In this document: positions 37,269 to 48,131 of the stretch, in pieces
Layout: the number at the start of each line of letters is the position of its first letter
How positions within the stretch are numbered: position 1 is the stretch's first letter
DNA from: CAIWHR01 sp963816925
Lineage (GTDB): Bacteria > Pseudomonadota > Gammaproteobacteria > Burkholderiales > Casimicrobiaceae
Direction: 5' to 3'
Length of the DNA stretch: 64,000 nucleotides
NCBI GenBank assembly: GCA_963816925.1
Contig: CAWFMY010000007.1
Span: 1-64,000 of the forward strand
Translations under genes and position numbers: made by a program
The notes under the pieces: generated by a model
Seen by the model: the letters and a program-made list of their open reading frames with translations, nothing else
Databases searched by the model: none
Told to the model about the DNA's origin: nothing

Positions 37269-38608
37269 ATGTTGAAGAACTTCCTCGAGCACACCCGCTG
37301 CGCCGAAACCGTAACAGGTGTGCTGTCTTCGGCTCCGGCACGGCAGTCGGCGGCTGGTGTCCGACCCTCGCAATTACGATAACGGTCATTTCCCGGACGC
37401 CGCGTTTTCTTCGCCAGCGCTCGCTCGCGCCATTTCGCGTCAATCCTTGAGCAAGTCCGCAACGGTGGTCGGACGGCCGAAACGGATTTCGCGGTCGACC
37501 GCGCAATCGACCTGCTCCGCTTGGAACGCTACATCGACAACTCGATATCGGCAGACCGCAAGCGCGGGGCGAAGACCGCAATCCGGGAGATCTACTACCT
37601 GATGCGCCCGCTGTTCCCCGTTTCGTTTCGGAAGCATCTGCAGCGCGCGCACCTTCGGGACTGGGCCACATATCCCATTTCCCGCGTGGCCGGTCGATGT
37701 GACCACCGAGCGCCTCATGGAAGCTACGTGGGAACGGCTATTGAAGTCGGCGGGTGTCGACGAGTTGCCGTTCATCTGGTTCTGGCCGGACGGCACTCGA
37801 GCGCTTGCATCATGACCCATGACGTCGAAACGAAGTCGGGGCGCGATTCTGCTCCACCATGATGCGAATGGAGCAACGCGTCGGAATCCACTCGGCCTTC
37901 GAAGTCGTGCCGCGAGGAACGGTACCCCGTGCCGGACTCCTTTCTGCAGGACATACGTGACCAGGGGTGCGAAGTATGCATCCACGGATTGAATCATGAC
38001 GGCACGCTGTTCACTACCGGAGATCTTCTTCGAACGCGCCAGAAGATCAACGCGTACGCTGCCCAATGGGGTGCACTGGGTTTCCGATCTCCGGTGATGT
38101 ATCGGAACCGAGTGGCTTCATGCGCTGGATTTCCTGTACGACATGTCCGTGCCGAACGTCGGTCATCTCGACCCGCAGCGCGGCGGCTGCTGCACCGTGA
38201 TGCCTTACTTCATTGGCAATATCCTCGAGCTGCCGTTCACCACGATTCAGGACTACTCGCTCTTCAACATCCTGCAGGAACGCTCGCTGGACCGTTGGAT
38301 GACGCAGACCGAAGCAATCCGTGCCAAACATGGACTGATGAGTTTCATCATTCATCCTGACTACACTACCGAAGACTGGTCGAGAGGCGTCGACGATGCC
38401 CTGCTGGACCACCTCGCGCGGCTGCGGTCGGACGACGGCACGTGGATCGCTCTGCCGAGAGAGGTCAATACGTGGTGGAGGGCCCGGCGCGAGATGCACC
38501 TGGTCAACGGCGGCGAAGGCTGGACAGTCGTCGGGCCCGAGCGCCGAACGCGCGCGGGTCGCTTACGCCAGGCTGAGCGAAAGCGGAATCAGCTACCGGC
38601 TCGCGTAG
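37269..38608 (+). CDS. Polysaccharide deacetylase (CE4-like), frameshifted
   Basis: Reconstructed about 446 residues, start MLKNFL at 37269. An N-terminal part (REIYYLMRPLFPVSFRKHLQ) precedes the catalytic domain: VDELPFIWFWPDGT, CIMTHDVETKSG (the THDVE metal motif), CEVCIHGLNHDGTLF (HGxxHD), ALGFRSPVMYRN, then YDMSVPNVGHLDPQRGG and SFIIHPDYTTEDWSRGVDD, ending SESGISYRLA. Shifts near 37320, 37400, 37690, 37790, 37850, 37920, 38110 and 38545. It would remove acetyl groups from a glycan; no signal peptide is visible, so its location is uncertain. Convergent with a second deacetylase. Confidence 0.78.
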
Positions 38609-38669
38609 TTGAGCATTCCGTCTGCCGACGCGCAGCGAGACTCGATGTTTCGGTGCCATCCATCGTGCG

Positions 38670-40188
38670 TCACGAGAAACTGGCGTAGCCGCGGGCGCGT
38701 TCGCGCCAGAAGTCGTTGATGGTTCGCCCGTCCGTCGCAACGCCGCCCATCGCCTGGACCCGGTCAACGAGATACCAGTACAACTGATCGTGTCCCGGAT
38801 CGCGGGCACCGCCAAATACGATGGGGTGCCATACCACCGATACCGCCCCGTGCTTGCGCTGCAGATCGGCAAGACCCGAGTCGATCACTTCGCGCGCTTG
38901 GGCCGGCCGAAGGCCCATGTAAGTTTGCAGCGTCACGTCCATGTAGAAAAGGCTGATCTCGACGATTTCGTAGGGACGATTTTTTGCGAGGCAAAATGGA
39001 AAGTACGGGTACGAAAATCCGGAACGCGAACCGATACCGATCGGGGAATCCCATCGACATGTCGTATTGGATGCCGGCTTCTTCCTGCGCCGCGAATAGC
39101 ATGTCGTAATCGAACGATAGAAAGTGCTGGCGCGATCCCCGCGGACGCGCGAGGCGTTCGGTAAGGAGCGCCGCCTCCTCGCCGTACCACGTCCGATTTT
39201 CGGTGGAGCGGTAGCTTCCATGGAGGCAAAGATCGAATTCGGCGTCGGTGATCGCGCGAAGGTAATCGCGCGTACGGTCGTTGCGGATGTCGTACTTCAC
39301 GTCGGCCGGGTGCCGCCGGGCCACCGCGACCTGGAAAGACGATCGCACGCCACGCCGTTTCTCTTCCGCAATGATTTCAGGCACGCAGCCGTAGGGATCG
39401 CGCCCTGAGAGTAGCGCTCCCGCCAAACCGATTCCCGCCCGGACCGCGGCGCGGGGGTCGCGTTGGCGGATCAGGTGCCGAAATAGTGTCTTCCCGCCTT
39501 GAAGCACATTGTCGAAGAGGCCAGAGGGAAGAAAATCGACGTCGTGCGACAGCGCCACCGCGAAGCGCGCGCCGTTCGGCCAAGGGAGGTCGTGCAGGTA
39601 GCGGGCACCAAGTCCGTTAGCCAATGATCCAACGGCTGTCTGGAGTCTCTCCAGATAGCCATCCACGACATCCTGAGGGATGCCGAATCGTGCGAATACC
39701 GAGGTCCCGAAGAGTTGTCGCGAGTCCGATCCATTCGAAGCGTTGCGTTCCGACCAGGACGACAAGAAGTAGAAGGCGTTCGCCACGAGGTCGAACGGTA
39801 TGTCGCAGGGCCCGTCGAACGCAGGATCGCTCTCGGGAAAAACCAGGGCGAGTCCGTTCGCCGCTCCCGCCGAACCGACATCCGACGCCCCGTCGAACAG
39901 CCCCCAAGCCTCCGGTCGATGTGCCATGGCGATGCATCGATCCAGCGGCAACGAGGTGTCCTTCGAGGGGGCGTAGAGTATCCACGCTCCCTCCGGTGGG
40001 GGAACGTCGGTATGTCGCACCGGGATCCCGCAAGCCATGAATAGCGTATCGAAAACATACCGCGCGCGAGGCCGAACCGATTCGGCGCAACGAATCACGA
40101 CCGAGATGGGGGGCAGGGCGCCTATCTGCGGCATTTCAGGATTGGGGCAATTGGGCTGGCGAGGGAACCCTTGATTTGACGGTCGCAT
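38670..40188 (-). CDS. Polysaccharide deacetylase with large N-terminal domain, one frameshift
   Basis: About 505 residues. The N-terminal 195 or so (VVIRCAESVRPRARYVFDTL, LFGTSVFARFGIP) match the N-terminal domain found on CE4-like proteins in EPS loci. Then RFAVALSHDVDFLPS (SHDVD metal motif), FQVAVARRHPADVKYD, EFDLCLHGSYRST (HGS) and FDYDMLFAAQEEAGIQYDMS. A shift near 39010 gives FSYPYFPFCLAKNRPYEIVE, VSVVWHPIVFGG (catalytic-base WHP) and a stop at 38670. The ATG at 40188 is first; MPQIGALPP at 40134 is a possible internal start. Cytoplasmic or membrane-proximal. Confidence 0.84.
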
Positions 40189-40612
40189 TCAGGGTTGTCC
40201 CGTAGCCCAACGGAGGTTTTGCGCACAGACGCAGGCTCGTCGCACTGAGGCCGTCACAATCCGACGCAGCCGGACCAGTACCTTGACGGCAGATATGACA
40301 ATGGTATATTCTTTCCAGATGGTCCCGGAAAGGCAGCCAAAGCGCTGCTTCGAGGCGTCAGTTGGCAGCTTGCGCGGTGAACCTCTACGTGGTTGTTCAG
40401 GCGTGGATATTTGCGCATTTCCGGATATTGCATGTAGCGGATGCAGACTTGGATATCGCGAAATGATAAAGGAATTTGCATTCCGGATTCAGCCAATCGC
40501 GCTCCACGCCCAGGAACCGCATGGGAGATCTACGTCCGCGAACATCGTCGGCCCTGGCGGCGACCGCATACGCTGCAACGATCACGCAACGCCGCAAAAC
40601 GGGAGCAGGACT
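40189..40612. promoter_or_regulatory. Divergent control region upstream of the secreted beta-helix gene
   Basis: 424 bases between the second deacetylase (minus) and the secreted protein (plus), AT-rich about 40295-40315 and 40405-40440. AGGCAGCCAAAGCGCT (40331-40346) has GG-N10-GC but misses most other sigma-54 positions. No gene seen. Confidence 0.35.
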
Positions 40613-42199
40613 ATGAGAGGAATCGTCGGAAGGCTTCTGCTTACGCTACTGTTCGGAGCGTCGGTCAATGCAGGGGCACCACGATCTCCGCAGCGACATG
40701 CGGAGCGAGTGACGTGCAGAAAGCGCTGAGCTCCGCGGCTGCCGGCGATACCGTTTCCATTCCCGCCGGTACCTGTAGCTGGACAACCCCTGTCGCGTTG
40801 TGGACGGCGCCGGCCAATGTGATCGTGCGACGGTGCTGGAAGCACGTCTATAATGGCGGGAACGATCAAACCGTCATCGTTGACAATCTGCGCGTGCGAT
40901 CCGCTACGTACCATTGGCGTCAACGCGAGCGGCACGTTTCGCATGACTGGGATTACCTTCAAGGGCGGCACGGGTACGCTCAAAGAACACGGCGGTGATC
41001 GCGGTGGCGGATCAGGCAAGAGCATGCGGATTGACCACATCCACTTCACATGCGCGGACCTATACCGTAGCCGGAACACAAGATGATTCGGTTCTCGGCA
41101 CTCTCAATGGCGTCATCGACCACAGTATTTTCGATGTATCGCAGCAGGGCAATTACCTCTTCTTCAGGGAGCATCTGACGGTGGCGACGCGGACACTGGG
41201 CCGCGGATACCCGTTTTGGGGGATCGGACTTCATCTTCGTCGAGGACAATTCAGTGGAACGGCCATTCAGGCTTGGCCGGGCTTATTACGCGCGGGATGA
41301 CCGATTGCAACACGGGCGCGGCGCTTCGTCGATTCGCTTACAACTCCGTGCAAGGGGACGGCGTCGGGCAGACGCATCCGACGGCGGAGCGGGACGCGGT
41401 CGCGGGTGCCGTGCACATGAGCTGTACGGCAATACCGTGACGGCGGCTTCGGACTGGAATCGTCATTGATCCGCCGAACTTCACATTTGTCGTGGGTGTC
41501 GAGCGGCCCCACGCTCATATGGGCAACAGCGAACGGCTCACAAGAACTTCATTCACCTCGACTCGACGCGGAGGATAACGCGACCTACGCCGAGGCCAGC
41601 GACACCATGGGTGGGGCTACTGCGGGACAGCGTTCAATGGCAGCGGATCGAACTGGGATCGGAAACAGCATACGACCAGTCGGGTACCCTTGCCTCGATC
41701 AACCGGGACGGGGCAAAGGCGATCTGTTATCGAATGATTTCCCAAATGTCGTGAATAAATCAACAGGGTGCAATTACTCGCAGGCTTGTGCATGGCCCAG
41801 ACAGGCGCTAGAGCCCGTTCGCGAATGGCTGAACACGTTTTCTGCAGTGGTGGGCTGGGGGAACGACTCCAGCGTTCGAGTAAGTGTGGCGGCCGGGGCT
41901 TCGACAAGGCTGGCAGCAAATCGGGACTACTACGGGTACACCGCGAGCTTTAACGGCACAGTGGGCGTTGGATCAGGCCCGCGAGCAAATCGGCCCGCCA
42001 CCTGCACGACGGGTGTGGCGTATTGGTCAACCGACCAGGGCGGCAACTGGAACACCAAGAACGCGAGTGCGAATGACGGTACGCTGGATGTCTGCACCGC
42101 AACGAATACGTGGACAAACGGGGTGTACACGCCCTATACCTATCCCCACCCGCTGACACGGGTGCCCCGCCTCCGCAAAATTTGCGCGTCACCGGATGA
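40613..42199 (+). CDS. Secreted right-handed beta-helix (pectate-lyase-like) protein, frameshifted
   Basis: Reconstructed about 525 residues. MRGIVGRLLLTLLFGASVNA is a signal peptide; GGGAGCAGG precedes the ATG. Then CGASDVQKALSSAAAGDTV, IPAGTCSWTTPV, GTFRMTGITFKGGTGT, IDHIHFT, VIDHSIFDV, YPFWGSDFIFVEDN, NTVTAASDWNR and a C-terminal part ending TWTNGVYTPYTYPHPL and PPPQNLRVTG. The coil pattern is that of pectate-lyase-fold proteins of PEP-CTERM-type clusters; catalytic Asp/Arg set not identified. Shifts near 40660, 40835, 40915, 41040, 41215, 41440, 41580, 42150. Its last bases overlap the convergent YdcF-like gene. Candidate EPS lyase or matrix protein. Confidence 0.75.
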
Positions 42200-42933
42200 A
42201 GTTGCTGCGCGCAGGTAATTGCGTAGAGACTTCGTTGGGATTGTTACGAATGCGCCGTGCGCGCTCGAACGGCAATACGTAGATGCGGTAATAAGTCAGC
42301 TTGAGAAACTGTAGTACAACTTCCTGGATTCCGTGCCACGTGCCGATCCAGTTCTCCGGGGTAGTCCTTCCGAACACCGGCACGCAAGATACGGCCACTC
42401 CGGCCTCTCCCAGAATCGCCTCGTAAATCAAGGACGCCCGCTTTGCACGAAAGCCGGCCGTCACGACGAGGACCGACCGAATGTGTTCGGCCGTGACATA
42501 GTCCCGAATTTGGTAAGCGACGTTGAGAGAGATCGGCTCGATTTGCTCTCGCACCGGGATCATCTCGACGTTCTTCAGGTGCGCGATTCGAATCATGACG
42601 TCCGCGAAGCCCTTCTCCAAAGACGGTGCCTTCCGGGTCCGTAGAATAGGCGGTCGGAACCAGGACACGGGAGCCAAAACCGGCGTTGTGGAGAGTGGCG
42701 GCCCGCTCAAAGAGCAGGTAATCCTGATCGAAGTTGTCTATAAGAATCGCATCAGCCTGCACAATGCGCTCTTGGCAGCTCAAAGCGTTTGCGAACGATG
42801 GTGCCCAGACGTCGCGTGTGAAGTACGGAACAAGTATCGCGATAAGGACAAACGAAACGCGGAATGTCCAGGTCGTCTTAAGATATTGACCCCTTCGGAA
42901 GAACAGGTCTTGCCATCTTTGTGGTCGTCGCAT
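42189..42933 (-). CDS. YdcF/ElyC-like (DUF218) membrane-anchored protein, frameshifted
   Basis: About 248 residues. One N-terminal helix (VSFVLIAILVPYFT), then QADAILIDNFDQDYLLFERA, SRVLVPTAYSTDP, and after a shift near 42615 KNVEMIPVREQIEPISLNV, SVLVVTAGFRAKRASLIYE (the conserved VVTxxFHxxR-like core, with Ala-Lys-Arg) and a basic tail. DUF218 proteins act in envelope glycan or peptidoglycan metabolism; reaction unknown. Last gene of the long minus-strand run; its stop region overlaps the end of the beta-helix gene by about 11 bases. Confidence 0.78.
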
Positions 42934-43052
42934 GCTGGATGAACGCAGATATCGATTTCGTCAAGATGCGAACGGATGCGAAGTGGTCGGGTCGGCCAAT
43001 TGTCGACGCGACGTCCACGACTCGGATGCAGATCGATCTGGCGACTCGCACC

Positions 43053-43841
43053 TCACTCTGGTGCGCTGAGCACTGGATTCAAGGCCGCCGGCAAGAAAGC
43101 GGTGGAGTCACTCGCTTCCTGGTTGATGTTGTAGCCGTATTGCGTCATGTAACGAACCAGCTCCTTGTATCTCTCCCAACTCATCGTTCCACCAGCGAGA
43201 CCGTGTTCAAAGTGGACATAGGTTGGCCGATGCTTGGTGAAATCGATGTTCCGCAAGATTTCAAAGTCGTATCCTTCGGTGTCTGTAATCAGAAGCTCGA
43301 CATCCGTAATCCCCTGCGAGGCCAACAAATCGTCGAATGTCATGCAGCGAACCTTTTCGGCGACCATGAATGAATGGTCCAATTGTGAGAGATTGTGGTG
43401 TTCTGAATTAAACGACCCGATACCTGTGGCCCAACCCGGAAGTCTTTTCTCGAGGTCCGGCCGAACGCGGTGGATCAGCATTTCCTTTTCAGTGTTATGC
43501 ACAGCAACATTTACCGGGACAATGGTCCCGAAGTCAGCATACGTCCGCTTGAGCAATTCGAATTTGTCGCCAAGTGGTTCGACAACGATTCCCCGAAACC
43601 GCCCAGGGAATTTCCTTATCAGTGGATACAGTGGGTCGTTACTGATCCCATCATTGGCGCCAATTTGTACAAAGACAATGTCCCCAGGCGCCCGGACGCG
43701 GTCCTCGAGCAACAGGGAAAGGAACGACGGGCCAGATTGCCCGGTTCTTTGGAGCTTGAACCCGAACTTGTCCAGCAGCGGATCGAGGCGCCATTTGACC
43801 CTGCGAAACGATTGCCAAATAGGACCTGGTTTATTGGACAT
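43053..43841 (-). CDS. FkbM-family methyltransferase
   Basis: 262 residues from MSNKPGPIWQ (an in-frame ATG at 43892 is less likely). Seen: DIVFVQIGANDGISNDPLYP (SAM motif I), RGIVVEPLGDKFELLKRTY, VNVAVHNTEKEMLIHRV, CMTFDDLLASQGITDVELL, ITDTEGYDFEIL (FkbM signature D-EG-D), HFEHGL. Intact. FkbM enzymes O-methylate sugars or glycan caps, so this may methylate the EPS. Visibly less GC-rich than its neighbours. Confidence 0.9.
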   Translation of the reverse strand: MSNKPGPIWQSFRRVKWRLDPLLDKFGFKLQRTGQSGPSFLSLLLEDRVRAPGDIVFVQIGANDGISNDPLYPLIRKFPGRFRGIVVEPLGDKFELLKRTYADFGTIVPVNVAVHNTEKEMLIHRVRPDLEKRLPGWATGIGSFNSEHHNLSQLDHSFMVAEKVRCMTFDDLLASQGITDVELLITDTEGYDFEILRNIDFTKHRPTYVHFEHGLAGGTMSWERYKELVRYMTQYGYNINQEASDSTAFLPAALNPVLSAPE

Positions 43842-43869
43842 ATGTAGTGCCTGATCTAACGGACCGCAA

Positions 43870-45205
43870 TTATGAAACAAAACCGGGACCACTCAATTGG
43901 CGCTCAGGTGGTTGCAGGGCCGGTTTGGGACCGTGCCCGGTGGCCCAGCGCAAGACTTCCGATATCACTTGCGCTTTGCCATCCCAAGTGAGGTGCTCAC
44001 GAGCATAAGCCATGCCTTCCTGCCGCAGCGTCTCGAGGTGATTTGCGATCGTCTGCAAGGCGCTTCAAGATCGATTCGAGCTTGAGGATGAGGTCGCCTT
44101 CGTTCACCAGGCCGATCTTGTACCCGACCTGCGGAGTCACGATGTCGCCCGGCCCGCCGAAGTCCGCCACGACCGGTACCGCGCCCAGCCCGAGGGCCTC
44201 GAAGATCACGGCCCCGCCAAACTCGCGCAGCGACGGAAACACGAGCACGTCCGCCTGCTGAAACTGCGTCATGGGTCTCGGATGGCGTGACCCATCCGGT
44301 GAATGTGACCGCATTGTCAATTCCGAGCGATTTCGCGAGCTGTTGAAGACGCTCTCGCTCCGGGCCGTCACCAACGACCGTGAAGTGGGCCTTCCCGGCC
44401 TGCAAAAGCCCAGCCGCGGCCCGCAAGGCACAGATCGCAAGCCTTGAGCGGAATGAGCCGGCCGACAAACAACAATCGGAGCTTTCCGTCGTGCGCGGCG
44501 TCAGGTCGGACTCGTCCGTCGAAGAGGGCAGGATCGATGCCGTTCTCTCCGGGAACGAAGAACAGCTTCTCCCGATAAGCAGCGAACTCCGCGAAGGTGT
44601 GTGACGAGCCGGCGATGATCGCGGCCGCCTTCGCGTACGTCGATCGAGCGAACGGCAGGTACCGGTACAACCCCCTGAGGTTCGAGACCCAATATCCGGC
44701 TTCGCGTCGTTGCTTGTCCAGCTGCGGGAAACCTTCGGGCCACGGCAGGCCCCCGTTGAGCGGCCCAATGACAAAGGGGATCGGACCGTTGCGGAGAAAA
44801 AACGCGAAGGGACTCGGAAGCACCGTGACGATCGGCAAGGATTCGCAGCACAACGTCGAAATCGCGTGACAGAATGCGACGCCGAAGCTGCCGCCATGCG
44901 CGCCATTCGAAGGCGATTTGAAGAGGATAGCTGGCGGCGGTCAGGCTCTGGCGTCCATAATCGTACTTGAAGATGCGTCGCAGGGCCCAGCTGTAGAGTC
45001 GGTCGAGGCCTGGCAGACGAATCGCTACTATCTCAGGGAAGTGTCCGCCCGCTCGACGGATTGACTGTTCGTTGGCGGCGCGAACCACCAAGGTGACCGT
45101 GTGAAGACGCGCAAGGGCTCTGGCTTGCTCATATGCGATCTGCGGGGTAGAAATTGAGTCGGGGTTACAGTCCGGAGCCAGCAGCAGGATGCGTAGAGGG
45201 CTCAT
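43870..45205 (-). CDS. GT4 glycosyltransferase, several frameshifts
   Basis: About 445 residues, start MSPLRILLLAPDCNPDS at 45205. Seen: STPQIAYEQARALARLH, VIGPLNGGLPWPEGF (domain I loop), IIAGSSHTFAEFAAYREK, VPGENGIDPALFDG, LRLLFVGRLIPLKACDL, AHFTVVGDGPERERLQQL, VTFTGWVT, FQQADVLVFPSLREFGGAVI and FEALGLGAVPVVADFGGPGD (donor-binding E-x7-E region), ending LTWDGKAQVISEVL. Shifts near 44870, 44440, 44280 and 44060. Its N-terminus overlaps the 3' end of the ligase gene by about 40 bases. Confidence 0.85.
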
Positions 45206-46637
45206 GGACGACAACGAGTTCATTCGACAGGGCGACGTTCGATGCGCTCGTTCCATCTGGTAGGGCTGAATCTCCATCGAGAGGCGCTGAACTGGCTCGC
45301 GTGTATGACGATAATCGAAATTTAGAATCAGAGAAGATCAGGAATAACAAATTCATTCCCTGAAATGTGGCCTCGGTAACGTTGTAGAAGAGGTAGGCGA
45401 CGCTGAAGGCCATGCCATACGTTGTAATAATTGCGTCATCACGAGCCTCTGACTTGAGAAGAGAAGCAGCCAGCCTGCTTCGCGCCCTCCTCAAACCCGT
45501 CCACAGCACACCGGCGATTAGGCACACGCCGATCAATCCCAAATTGAGATAGATCTCCAGGTACCCGTTGTGCGCTTCAATGGGAGGGCTGGTCGGAAAC
45601 ATCGCCCAAAATCTTTCCAGGCGCTCTCCGAGCCAGAAGCTTGCGTAACCGACGCCGATCAGCGGATTTATGGGTTCCTTTAGCAGCGTATCCCAGAGCC
45701 CGGTTCTGCCCGTGAAGGTGGCGTCACGGTCGGAAGCTTCGAGGACGCTGCTCGTGACGGAAAACAGCTCGTCCGAAACCGTGATCGAGAAGGATGGCCG
45801 CAATGGCGTAGGACCAAAAATGCCTTCGAACCGTGGCAAAGCGCAAGGCCAGAATGACGGCGATTCCAATCGCCAGCGACAACGTGGCCGTCTTGCTGTT
45901 CGCGACTGGAATGAGCCACCCGATCATGACCAGGAACAGAATGTTGATGACTTGATCAGCGCGTACGCGGTCGCGTTCATCGGGCTTCGGAGCAAGTCTC
46001 GCTCATGAACGCGGCAACGAAATACAGGCCAAACGCGAACAGCAGATAGCCGAACATGTTCTTGTCCATCGTAACGCCGGTGTAGGCAGAGTGGCCCCAA
46101 CCATCGAAGGTTCGGCCCAGGTCCTCGTAATACTTGCAGAACAGAACCGATAGCGGGATCAGAACGTACGCGCATCGCTTGATCGCGGCCGTTATGGCGC
46201 GCACCGGAAATGGATCGCTCCATAACACGAGAATCATTACGGGATCGCCGAGCGCTTTGCCCCATCTTTTGAGCGAGATCAGGCGGAAATTCCGACCAAA
46301 GGACACTGAGGCCTTCGTACAGAAGAAACAGGACGATCCAAAGATTATTCTTTACGATCTCGCCGACTCGCACGCGGCGGTTCACGAGGACGCAGAGGCC
46401 GGCGAGAATCAGCGCGCCGTAGACTGCTTTATCAATGGGATTGCCATCCTCGAGCGCTTGTGCCGACAAGAGGGCGCCACTCCCGAACCATTGTGAGACT
46501 TGGCGTGAACTATTGATCGTCAACCAGAGGATCGGAATCCAGACAGCGCTCGAGACGCGCGGTTCCTCTCTGGAGTCGCGTCGGAGAAGGTAGCCAATGA
46601 GGAGCAGCGTCAGCGCTAAGGCAAGTGGCGGTGGCAT
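45165..46637 (-). CDS. O-antigen ligase/polymerase (Wzy_C family), frameshifted
   Basis: About 490 residues with 11-12 membrane helices. Starts MPPPLALALTLLLIGYLLRR; WLTINSSRQVSQWFG, SVLWSEFPPDLA, then after shifts near 46290, 45990 and 45800 FDGWGHSAYTGVTMDKNMFG, AILLDHG, TGLWDTLLKEPINPLIGVGY, PPIEAHNGYLEIYLNLG (the periplasmic Wzy_C His) and GVLWTGLRRARSR. The family joins glycan chains to lipid A or polymerises repeat units; with only one such gene in the window, polymerisation of the EPS is likely. A hydrophilic tail ends at 45165. Confidence 0.86.
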
Positions 46638-46894
46638 TTGAGTCGGTCCCGGCCCTCGGGCACGGGTTGCTGGAATGCCTTCCTACGCTTATGTCGCGGC
46701 GGGCAAGGTTGAAAGTGTACCATTCACGTTACGAAAACGTGGCGAGGCGCGAGAGGTCGATCGACTGTGGTGAACAGATAGACCTGTCTCATTCGCAGCT
46801 ATTCGTTTTCGTGCGATCACGTGGCCGTTCGCCCCCTCAAAGGTTGATTTCGCGTGCCGCGGAGGAGGTCGTCTGGTCGGTTGGCGCTTGGTTT

Positions 46895-48131
46895 CTACAT
46901 CGCCAAATGACGAGACGGCTCGACCCTGTGATCGAGGGCACGTCGATTCAGGCGGCTGCCGAGCTCCCGTCGGTACACTGCTTTCGTTATTGTCGCGACC
47001 CGCGTCCAGGAGTAGCGGTCGTTGGCAAATTCGCGGATCTTGGCTCGTGCGGTCTCGGGATTCCGGCACATTTCGCTGGACCGATAGACCCGAACCGCCC
47101 TGGCAATGTCGGACGGATCCCGCGGCCTGCAGATGAAGCCGGTCTTCCCCTCGGCTATGTCCTCGCGCAATGATCCGACGTCGGTCGCGATGACGGGCAC
47201 TCCGAAGCTGTAGGCGAGAAACGGCACGCCACTTTGGAAAATCTGAGTGTATGGAATGACCAGCACATCGGCCGCCTTGAAGTAGACCTCGACGTCCTCG
47301 TCCGGTATGTGCTCAATTCTCATGATGGTGCGCTCACCTGCGCCCTCCGCGGCGAGGGCGCGCCGAATTCGCTCCCAGTATTGCTCGCAGCCCTTCTTTA
47401 CCTTGCCGGCGATGATCAGCCGAAACCGGGCATCGTGCCTGGCAATCTCCGGCAGCGCGGACACCAGATACTCGAGCCCCTTGTACGGCGCGATCTGGCC
47501 AAAGAAGAGCGCCGCGACCTCGCTGTCGCGCAGGCCAAGCCGCTGCTTTGCCTCCTCCCGAGTCAACGCCGTGGTCGGGACGGTATTGTTGATTCCGAAT
47601 GGAATCACGCTGACATTGCGCTCCGGCACCCCGAATTGCGCCTGAAGCTCCTCCTTCATCTTCTGGGTATGCACGAAGATATGGTTCGCCAGTCGGTACT
47701 GGATCCGCAGTGTCAGACGGTTGAGGGCGCTGTCACGGCCGTCCCGCCTTGCGGCGTTGACGTTGTGGGCGGTGAGCACGACCCTTCGCCCCAGCATCCG
47801 GTAGTAGAGCATCAACACGGTTCGGTCAAAGAACTCGAACTTGTTGTTCCACAAAATGTGGAAGATGCGCGGCTCGGCGACGACTGCGTATTTCACGAGG
47901 CGAAGATAGTATGTCAACAGCCTGAGCACCTTCGTCCCGAAGCGTCGCGTCCTCTCGCTGGTCTCCCCGCAGGTTCAGGAAATTCACCATTGGGTTGTCG
48001 TGCAGCTCCGGGCCATCCACCCGGTCGCTTCCGATGAAGTCGACATGCACACCACGATCGATCAACGCCAACGCCAATCCGAGCGCATACGACCGGTCAT
48101 CTCCGCCCGTCAGCAAGGCGACTCTGATCAA
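46895..48131 (-). CDS. GT4 glycosyltransferase, frameshifted
   Basis: About 412 residues, start MIRVALLTGGDDRSYALGLA at 48131, overlapping the stop of the GT9 gene. VHVDFIGSDRVDGPELHDN, then a shift near 47940 to RLLTYYLRLVKYAVVAEPRI, FHILWNNKFEFFDR, LTAHNVNAARRDGRD, VSVIPFGINNTVP, AALFFGQIAPYKGLEYLV, YFKAADVLVIPYTQIFQSGV, PFLAYSFGVPVIATDVGSL (donor site). GT-B fold. The last 257 bases before the next gene (46638-46894) show no feature. Confidence 0.88.

Noticed and set aside
40331..40346. GG-N10-GC site upstream of the secreted beta-helix gene
   Set aside because: Only the invariant bases and a few others match.
30732..42199. PEP-CTERM sorting signals on the three secreted proteins
   Set aside because: Their C-termini (GAFSSTVGKQ, GAFSSTTNKL, PQNLRVTG) lack the PEP motif, helix and basic tail.
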